From contig CALSNM010000003.1 in NCBI GenBank assembly GCA_943787725.1, positions 124,001 through 188,000 of the forward strand: 64,000 nucleotides of DNA, read 5' to 3'. Position numbers and translations under genes: made by a program. The DNA comes from an uncultured Flavobacteriales bacterium. Lineage in GTDB: Bacteria > Bacteroidota > Bacteroidia > Flavobacteriales_D > Parvicellaceae. Position 1 is the stretch's first letter, and the number at the start of each line of letters is the position of its first letter. Positions 57,649 through 64,000 of the stretch are shown here, in pieces. The notes under the pieces are model-generated. The model did not search any database. It worked only from the letters and a program-made list of their open reading frames with translations, and had not been told where the DNA came from.

Positions 57649-58659
57649 ATGATTGAATTTATTAAAGGACTGCCCAAAGCAGAGTTACATTTACATATAG
57701 AAGGTTCTTTTGAACCAGAATTAATGTTCAAAATAGCGAAACGTAATAACGTTGAAATACCCTATAAATCGGTAGAAGAAGTAAAAGCAGCATATGCTTT
57801 TGACAATCTTCAAGATTTTTTAGACATCTATTATTCCGGTGCTGGCGCTTTAATGGTAGAGCAAGATTTTTTCGATTTAACATGGGCATATTTAGAAAAA
57901 GTTCATTCTGAAAATGTTTTGCATGCTGAGATAATGTTTGACCCCCAGACACACACGGAAAGAGGTATTTCTTTTGGAACAGTAATTATTGGAATAAGCA
58001 ATGCATTAAGACAGGCAGAGGCTAAATTTGGCATGACAACTAAATTAATTATGAGCTTTCTTCGCCATTTAAGTGAAGAAGAGGCTTTAAAAACCTTAGA
58101 AGATGCAATGCCTTATAAAAAATTAATCACTGCAGTTGGATTGGATTCTTCAGAAGTAGGAAATCCACCTTCAAAATTTCAGCAAGTTTTTGCCAAAGCA
58201 GAGGCGGAAGGTTTTTTAACCGTTGCTCATGCCGGAGAGGAAGGTCCAGCAGAATATGTTTGGGAGGCACTTGATTTATTAAAAGTATCTAGAGTTGATC
58301 ATGGGAACAATTCTTTGGATGATGAAATCCTAGTGCAGGAATTAGTAGATCGAAAAATGCCATTAACAGTTTGCCCTTTGTCAAACTTAAAACTAAAAGT
58401 GGTAACGGATTTAAAAGATCATCCGTTGAGAAAGATGTTACAAAAAGGCTTACTTGCCACCATTAATTCAGATGACCCTGCTTATTTCGGTGGATATATG
58501 AATGCAAACTATATTGAAGTAGTTGAAGCGTTAAGCCTAACGAAAGAGGAGATTTGTCAACTAACAAAGAATGCATTCGAAGCGAGTTTTTTAAATGAGA
58601 GGCAAAAGAATGACTTTATTGCTCGTGTTGAAGATTATTGCAACGAGAATAGTTTTTGA
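57649..58659 (+). CDS. Adenine/adenosine deaminase family protein, adenine-deaminase type
   Basis: A 336-residue zinc amidohydrolase. Motifs: AELHLHIEGSFEPE (two Zn His), TVAHAGEEG, SRVDHGNNSLDD and VCPLSNLKLKVV followed by NSDDPAYFGGYMNANY. The SDDPAYFGGY form, and KLK where adenosine deaminases usually differ, resemble the adenine deaminases of this superfamily more than true adenosine deaminases. Either way it feeds hypoxanthine/inosine salvage. It lies 7 bases after mfd, so it is probably co-transcribed. Confidence 0.88.
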   Translation: MIEFIKGLPKAELHLHIEGSFEPELMFKIAKRNNVEIPYKSVEEVKAAYAFDNLQDFLDIYYSGAGALMVEQDFFDLTWAYLEKVHSENVLHAEIMFDPQTHTERGISFGTVIIGISNALRQAEAKFGMTTKLIMSFLRHLSEEEALKTLEDAMPYKKLITAVGLDSSEVGNPPSKFQQVFAKAEAEGFLTVAHAGEEGPAEYVWEALDLLKVSRVDHGNNSLDDEILVQELVDRKMPLTVCPLSNLKLKVVTDLKDHPLRKMLQKGLLATINSDDPAYFGGYMNANYIEVVEALSLTKEEICQLTKNAFEASFLNERQKNDFIARVEDYCNENSF

Positions 58660-58818
58660 GCCATTTCTTTACGTCGTAAAACAAATAACCATTAACGAAT
58701 AATAAATTCTATAACCCCAATAGTCTTTGTTTGTAGAATAATAGCCAGTTTATTCTAACCTTTAGTCGTGTAAAACAATGTTTTTTTAAAATAAAAAAAT
58801 ACACCACTATTTTTACAT

Positions 58819-61200
58819 TTGAATAACGTGAGTAAAAATCCTTTAAAACATATCAAGCCAAAAGCTAAGAAGCAGGTTGCAAAAAGCAGCAAAAATAAGG
58901 TTGCCAAACCAAATAATTCAGAGCTTTCGAAAAAAGCAAAAATGTGGATCGTTCTTGCGCTTTGGATAAAAGCTATGTTGGTGTTTGCGATTGCTTCGGG
59001 AATGATTTATTTTAGGAGTGAAGAGAGCTTGCCTTCCATTGCGCAACTAGAAAACCCAAGAAGTGACGAAGCTTCGTTGGTCTATTCTTCTGACGGAGAA
59101 ATTCTAGGAAGCTTTTATATTGCTAATCGTACCAAAGTTGATTTTGACGAGCTGTCGCCACATCTGGTCGATGCTCTAGTATCAACTGAAGACGAGCGTT
59201 ATTTTGAACATTCTGGAATTGATGGAGAAGCTTTAGCGAGAGCCATCGGAAAAGGGTTAATAGGGATGAATGGAGGAGGAGGAAGCACGATTACGCAGCA
59301 ATTGGCTAAAATGATGTTTCATAAACGCCCAAAAACCAAATGGGAAAGAATAGACCAGAAACTCAATGAATGGACAATTGCTGCTCGTCTGGAAAAGAGA
59401 TATACCAAAGAGGAAATTGTTGCCATGTATTTTAATGAATTTGATTTTTTAAATACTGCAGTTGGAATACATGCAGCAGCAAGAGTTTATTTTCATAAAC
59501 AAGCACATGAATTGAATATTCAGGAAGCGGCTATGCTAGTTGGTATGGCCAAAAACCCAACAATTTACAACCCAGTTAGAAAACCGGAAAACACATTAAA
59601 ACGAAGGGAAGTGGTGTTGTCTCAAATGCTGCGAAACGATAAAATTTCTCAATTAGAGTATGATTCTTTACGAATTCTTCCGTTGGGCTTGGACTTTAAG
59701 CCTGAGACACACACAAGTGGTTTAGCTCCTTACTTTAGAGAATACGTCAGGTTGGAAGCAAAGAAAGTTTTAAAGCAAAATGGAATTCTGAATGAATATG
59801 GCAAGCCAATAGATATTTATAGAGATGGGGTTAAAATATTCACTTCTTTAGACGCTAGAATGCAGAAGCATGCGGAATGGGCGGTTGAGGAACATTTAAG
59901 AGGTGAATTACAAACAGCATTTGACAAGAACATTAAAAAGTATAAACACAATCCCTATTCAAATGAAGTAACAAAAACATCTAGAGATATTAGTTTAAAT
60001 AGCGCAATTCAAAGGTCTGAGAGATACCGTAAACTAAAGAAACAAGGTTTGTCTGAAACTGCAATAAGGAAGAATTTTACGAAAAAAATTACGATGAAGG
60101 TCTTTGATTGGAATGCTGAAAACTATCGAAAAGAAGTGGAATTTTCTCCAATAGATTCTATTTATCATTATAAATCAATGTTGCAAGTTGGTCTAGTTTC
60201 CATTGAACCTAGCACTGGCTATATTAAGGCTTGGGTTGGAGGTCCTTATTACAAAGATTTTAAGTACGATCATGTTTATAAGGCCAAACGGCAAGTTGGT
60301 TCGACCATGAAGCCTTTTATTTATGCGGCAGCCTTACAAGATAAAATAATAACTCCATGTACCGAATTTCCTGATATCAAATACTGTGTAGATATTCCTT
60401 ACGGTGCCGCTACTCAACAATGGTGTCCTGGTGGGCAAAAAAATTATGGACAAGAGTTAACTCCCGTTTACTTTGCTTTAGCTAATTCAATGAATAATAT
60501 TACTGCTAAAATAATAGCGATGAGCGGTGGAGATAACCTTAGGGTGGTAGATTATTTTAATAATATGGGGTTAAAAAACAAGACAATTGATGCTGTTGCT
60601 TCCCTCGGCTTGGGAGTATGCGACATGTCCGTATTAGAAATGACTTCTGCTCATTGTGTTTTGTCGAATTTAGGTTACTATAATGAGCCAACTGCTATTA
60701 TACGAATAGAAGATAAGAATGGAAAAGTATTGTATGAAGCGCAGCCAAAAGTTCGGCAAATTATTCAAGAGGAGGCTGCCTATGAAGTAATCAAAATGAT
60801 GAAAGGCGTAGCAGGAGTTAAACGTCCATCTGATGGTAAAAGAGGTGGTACAGCTGCCCGATTAAGGTCTGGTAAGCCGTATGCTTTTTCGGGAATAATG
60901 GCTGGGAAAACGGGAACTACACAGAACAATTCAGATGGGTGGTTCATGGGGCACACTCCAGATTTGGTAACCGGAGTTTGGGTTGGAGCAGAAGATAGAG
61001 GAGTGCATTTTTCTACGACTACTTTAGGTCAGGGAGCCAATACAGCCTTGCCGATTTGGGGTTATTATATGGGGAAAATTTATAAAGACAAGAAAATCAA
61101 AATTTCTCATGGAGATTTCAAACCCCCTTATGAAGGCTACCCTACAACTATTGAATGTGAAACAGCAGGTACATTTAATGATCCCGGTTGGGGAGATTAG
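58819..61200 (+). CDS. mrcA: Bifunctional penicillin-binding protein 1A
   Basis: A 793-residue inner-membrane peptidoglycan synthase. A Lys-rich cytoplasmic tail and one membrane helix (about 40-65), a GT51 glycosyltransferase domain (STEDERYFEHSGID; GGGSTITQQLAKMMFHKRP), and a transpeptidase domain with active Ser in GSTMKPFIYAAAL, SMNN and KTGTT. TTG 58819 is the first possible start; GTG 58828 is equally possible. The short N-terminal tail rich in KPKAKK is a common class feature. Precedes an ABC exporter gene. Confidence 0.93.
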   Translation: MNNVSKNPLKHIKPKAKKQVAKSSKNKVAKPNNSELSKKAKMWIVLALWIKAMLVFAIASGMIYFRSEESLPSIAQLENPRSDEASLVYSSDGEILGSFYIANRTKVDFDELSPHLVDALVSTEDERYFEHSGIDGEALARAIGKGLIGMNGGGGSTITQQLAKMMFHKRPKTKWERIDQKLNEWTIAARLEKRYTKEEIVAMYFNEFDFLNTAVGIHAAARVYFHKQAHELNIQEAAMLVGMAKNPTIYNPVRKPENTLKRREVVLSQMLRNDKISQLEYDSLRILPLGLDFKPETHTSGLAPYFREYVRLEAKKVLKQNGILNEYGKPIDIYRDGVKIFTSLDARMQKHAEWAVEEHLRGELQTAFDKNIKKYKHNPYSNEVTKTSRDISLNSAIQRSERYRKLKKQGLSETAIRKNFTKKITMKVFDWNAENYRKEVEFSPIDSIYHYKSMLQVGLVSIEPSTGYIKAWVGGPYYKDFKYDHVYKAKRQVGSTMKPFIYAAALQDKIITPCTEFPDIKYCVDIPYGAATQQWCPGGQKNYGQELTPVYFALANSMNNITAKIIAMSGGDNLRVVDYFNNMGLKNKTIDAVASLGLGVCDMSVLEMTSAHCVLSNLGYYNEPTAIIRIEDKNGKVLYEAQPKVRQIIQEEAAYEVIKMMKGVAGVKRPSDGKRGGTAARLRSGKPYAFSGIMAGKTGTTQNNSDGWFMGHTPDLVTGVWVGAEDRGVHFSTTTLGQGANTALPIWGYYMGKIYKDKKIKISHGDFKPPYEGYPTTIECETAGTFNDPGWGD

Positions 61201-61256
61201 TTTTCTGCCGAACTATCATTTAAAATATTTTGTATTGCTATTCGTCATACAAAAGT

Positions 61257-63029
61257 ATGAGGCACATGGCAGAAACCAAAATCAAGTCAAAAGACAACAA
61301 GAAAGTATCTTTTAAGTGGGCATTTAAAGAATTTATTTGGCCTAGAAAAAAAATTCTTTTTGTTGGTTTATTGCTTATTGTAATTAGGAGTTTGTCAGGT
61401 TTAGTAGCTCCAATGGAAATTAAGGAATTATTAGATGTTGTTGTTCCGGCTGGAGACATAGGAGCACTGTATAGGATATTAATTATTGTAAGTTTAGCGA
61501 TTTTAGTCCAGGCCCTATCTTCTTTTTCTCTTACCAGACTTTTAAGTGTAGAAGCGCAGCATTTGATTTCTATCTTACGAGCAAAGGTTCAAAAGAAATT
61601 ATTGACTTTACCTATAAGTTTTTTTGATAATAATAAATCTGGAGCATTAGTTTCTAGAGTAATGACGGACGTTGACGGGGTAAGAAATTTGGTTGGAACA
61701 GGGTTTGTGCAATTAATCGGCGGATTGATAACTTCAGTAATAACACTAGTATTATTGATTAACATTAATGCTATGATGACGCTGTTTGTATTGGTTCCCG
61801 TAGGGGTATTTGCATTTGTAGCATTGAAAGCTTTTGGCTATATCCGTCCAATATTTAGAAATAGAGGTAAAATAAATGCAGAAGTTAAAGGTCGGTTGAC
61901 AGAAACATTGAATGGAATACGCGTTATTAAAGGCTTTAATGCTGAAAAACAAGAGAACGCTGAATTTGAAAAGGGTGTTGATCGCCTGTATCAAAACGTG
62001 AAGAAAAGTTTAACAGCTACTGCACTAATGACCAGTTCTTCTACTTTACTAATTGGTTTAGCATCCGCTGGAATAATGGGTATAGGAGGCTATTATATGA
62101 TGGATGGAAACGGTATGACAGCGGGTCAATTTATACAATTTACTGTGTTGTTAGGATTTATGTTGGCTCCATTGGTTCAAATGGGAAATATTGGGAGTCA
62201 ATTAACAGATGCTCTTGCTGGCTTGGATAGAACGCAAGAACTGATGGAAATGGAAGAAGAGGATAATCCAGCGGTTAGGACAGTAAACCTTTCTGAGGTT
62301 AAAGGAGATATTATTTTTGACAATGTTTCTTTTCGTTATGAAGAAAGCAAAGATGTATTGCACAATATTTCATTTAACGCTCCATCTGGAAGTGTTACTG
62401 CATTAGTTGGTTCATCTGGTTCCGGGAAGTCGACTATAGCTGGTTTAGCTGCAACTTTTTTGAATCCAATAGAAGGAAAAGTTACCTTAGATAATATTGA
62501 TTTAGCAACCGTTAACCTAAGTAGCTATAGAAGTAAATTGGGAGTCGTATTACAAGATGATTTTTTATATGAAGGAACTATTCGGGAAAATATATTGTTT
62601 CCAAGACCTGATGCTACCGAAGAACAATTATTAGAAGCTGTAAAAGGAGCTTATGTTGATGAATTTACGAACCGTTTTGAGAAAGGCTTGGATACTGTTA
62701 TTGGTGAACGCGGAGTTAAATTATCGGGTGGTCAGCGTCAACGAATTTCTATAGCAAGAGCTTTATTGGCAGATCCTCGAATTATTATCTTGGATGAGGC
62801 AACGTCCAATTTAGATACAGAAAGTGAATCCTTTATTCAAAAAAGTTTAGGCATTTTAATGAAGGGCAGAACAACTTTTGTCATTGCTCATCGATTAAGT
62901 ACTATCCAAAAAGCGGATCAAATTTTAGTTATTGAAGAAGGTAAAATCATCGAAAGCGGTAAACACGATGATTTACTTCAAAAGAAAGGAAGGTATTATG
63001 ATTTGTATACATACCAGAGCAGAATATAA
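61257..63029 (+). CDS. ABC exporter, fused membrane and ATPase domains
   Basis: About 590 residues, a half-size ABC exporter of the MsbA/multidrug type that would work as a homodimer. Six membrane helices in residues 30-320, then the ATPase domain: Walker A GSSGSGKST, Q-loop VVLQDDFLYEGTIRENI, signature LSGGQRQR, Walker B IIILDEATSNLD and H-loop FVIAHRLST. ATG 61257 or 61266 is preferred over the in-frame codon at 61230, since upstream residues are not family-like. The substrate cannot be told. Its stop is 2 bases from the convergent PhnA-like gene. Confidence 0.93.
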   Translation: MRHMAETKIKSKDNKKVSFKWAFKEFIWPRKKILFVGLLLIVIRSLSGLVAPMEIKELLDVVVPAGDIGALYRILIIVSLAILVQALSSFSLTRLLSVEAQHLISILRAKVQKKLLTLPISFFDNNKSGALVSRVMTDVDGVRNLVGTGFVQLIGGLITSVITLVLLININAMMTLFVLVPVGVFAFVALKAFGYIRPIFRNRGKINAEVKGRLTETLNGIRVIKGFNAEKQENAEFEKGVDRLYQNVKKSLTATALMTSSSTLLIGLASAGIMGIGGYYMMDGNGMTAGQFIQFTVLLGFMLAPLVQMGNIGSQLTDALAGLDRTQELMEMEEEDNPAVRTVNLSEVKGDIIFDNVSFRYEESKDVLHNISFNAPSGSVTALVGSSGSGKSTIAGLAATFLNPIEGKVTLDNIDLATVNLSSYRSKLGVVLQDDFLYEGTIRENILFPRPDATEEQLLEAVKGAYVDEFTNRFEKGLDTVIGERGVKLSGGQRQRISIARALLADPRIIILDEATSNLDTESESFIQKSLGILMKGRTTFVIAHRLSTIQKADQILVIEEGKIIESGKHDDLLQKKGRYYDLYTYQSRI

Positions 63030-63031
63030 CT

Positions 63032-63616
63032 CTATGATTTCTTTACATAAGCTGTAATAATCACAATTGTTTGTTTGTCAACCTTTCCTTCAATATACTC
63101 CGCGTTATCTCTGTCTAATGAGATGTTTCTTACAGCTGTGCCGCGCTTAGCAATCATACTACTTCCTTTAACGTGTAAATCTTTAATTAAGACAACAGTG
63201 TCACCGGCAGATAAAACAACTCCGTTTACATCTTTATGGATTATTGCATCCTCATCTGGTTCGCCTTCTCCAGTTGCTTTTGCCCATATCAATGTATTTT
63301 CTTCCATATACATCATGTCCAATAAATCAACTGGCCAGCCTTCGTCTTTCAAGCGGTTTAACATTCTCCAGGCCACAACTTGAACTGCCGGTTCCTGACA
63401 CCACATACTGTCATTTAAGCATCTCCAGTGATTAGCATCAACCTTTTCAGGATTATCTAATTGGTCTATACAAATTTCGCAAGCATGCACACTTTGTGCT
63501 GCACTTCCATTCGAATTAGGAGGCACGGGATAAACGCTTAAATTATCTTCTCCTCCGCATAGTTCGCAGGTTACACTTCTTGCTAGTAATTCTCTTTGGA
63601 CGCTCATAGTAGACAT
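63032..63616 (-). CDS. PhnA-like zinc-ribbon protein (YjdM family)
   Basis: A 194-residue protein. The N-terminal zinc-ribbon-like region has two CxxC-type pairs (CELCGGEDN and CEICIDQ), and the C-terminal 70 residues are the PhnA/YjdM SH3-like domain (DVNGVVLSAGDTVVLIKDLHVKGSSMIAKRGTAVRNISLD). Despite the name, the family is not required for phosphonate use; its role is unclear. The Met at 63610 is an alternative start. Confidence 0.88.
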   Translation of the reverse strand: MSTMSVQRELLARSVTCELCGGEDNLSVYPVPPNSNGSAAQSVHACEICIDQLDNPEKVDANHWRCLNDSMWCQEPAVQVVAWRMLNRLKDEGWPVDLLDMMYMEENTLIWAKATGEGEPDEDAIIHKDVNGVVLSAGDTVVLIKDLHVKGSSMIAKRGTAVRNISLDRDNAEYIEGKVDKQTIVIITAYVKKS

Positions 63617-63631
63617 GTTTAGAGCGCAAGT

Positions 63632-64000
63632 TTAATCAATTTCATTTAAATGTTTTGCTAAATTCACCCCAGTACTTGCACAAGCTTGTAAAAGATATCC
63701 GCCAGTTGGAGCGTCCCAATCCAACATTTCTCCAATGCAAAATTGATTGGACATTTTTTTGAGTTCAAAATTTTCAGAAACTGCTTTTAAATCAATTCCT
63801 CCAACTGTAGAAATTGCCTCATCAACGGATGCTGTATTTACTATTTCTAAAGGAAATTTTTTAATGTTTTTTGATAATGACTCTGCATTTAAATACGCCT
63901 CTTTAGATATACTTATTTTTAATAACTCGATTATAGGCGGACTTAGTTTGAGTTCTTTTTTTAAGGTTTCAGTAGTGTTTTTATGTTTAGACAATGTTAT
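63632..64000 (-). CDS. FAD-dependent oxidoreductase, HI0933/BaiN-like family (partial, C-terminus)
   Basis: Only the C-terminal 120 or so residues are in the window; the gene continues past 64000. The end sequence QFCIGEMLDWDAPTGGYLLQACASTGVNLAKHL is the FAD-binding C-terminal signature (GE..D..APTGGYLLQ) of the HI0933/BaiN-like flavoproteins. The exact reaction is unknown for most members. Separated from the PhnA-like gene by 15 bases on the same strand. Confidence 0.85.
   Translation of the reverse strand: MTLSKHKNTTETLKKELKLSPPIIELLKISISKEAYLNAESLSKNIKKFPLEIVNTASVDEAISTVGGIDLKAVSENFELKKMSNQFCIGEMLDWDAPTGGYLLQACASTGVNLAKHLNEID

Noticed and set aside
63075-63435. Forward-strand open frames opposite the PhnA-like gene
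   Set aside because: Antisense shadows; the reverse strand carries a clear PhnA-family protein.

Overview
This window reads as a chromosomal segment of an AT-rich Bacteroidota, most likely a marine-type Flavobacteriales relative. The evidence is the alternative complex III (act) operon, type IX secretion (T9SS) genes porX and sprA, several proteins with T9SS C-terminal sorting domains, the lpxC-fabZ fusion, the malic enzyme-phosphotransacetylase fusion, the gene order maeB-ruvA-sprA-gcvH-vanZ, and TAnnTTTG-type promoters. It is mostly core genome. I see no prophage, insertion sequence, CRISPR array or integron.

Layout. 0.1-13.2 kb: SPOR-domain protein, then the respiratory operon actABCDEF-coxB-coxA, which carries electrons from quinol to oxygen. 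13.2-17.7 kb: small envelope protein, ruvB, small membrane protein, queG, a short conserved gene and a heme A synthase needed by the oxidase. 17.9-24.6 kb: lipoprotein, porX, an HD phosphohydrolase, and the lipid A block lpxD-lpxC/fabZ-lpxA. 24.6-32.5 kb: the most accessory part, a reverse-strand operon (TlpA-like thioredoxin, outer-membrane barrel-like protein, Omp28-like lipoprotein, two cupredoxin proteins), flanked by a T9SS-secreted redoxin and a Cys-rich T9SS cargo. 32.5-45.4 kb: sirtuin, maeB, ruvA, sprA, gcvH, vanZ, TonB. 45.6-51.4 kb: a CAT-anticodon tRNA, HAD hydrolase, methylmalonyl-CoA epimerase-like gene, secreted protein, oligopeptide-binding lipoprotein and two small lipoproteins. 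51.4-64 kb: aspartate kinase, GNAT, fbp, mfd, an adenine/adenosine deaminase, PBP1A, ABC exporter, PhnA-like protein and the tail of a flavoprotein.

Two things stand out. First, the two overlapping cupredoxin genes at 24635-26658 each carry half of the four HxH motifs of a multicopper oxidase, so together they look like a split, two-polypeptide enzyme inside a thiol-redox/outer-membrane operon. This is the best candidate here for an undescribed system. Second, ten genes, several of them essential or near-essential, are broken by about 22 single-base frameshifts. All but one are repaired by removing one base, usually from a short homopolymer and most often G/C. The breaks are clustered along the window. 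This looks like uncorrected sequence error, so I annotate these genes at full length and do not call them pseudogenes.
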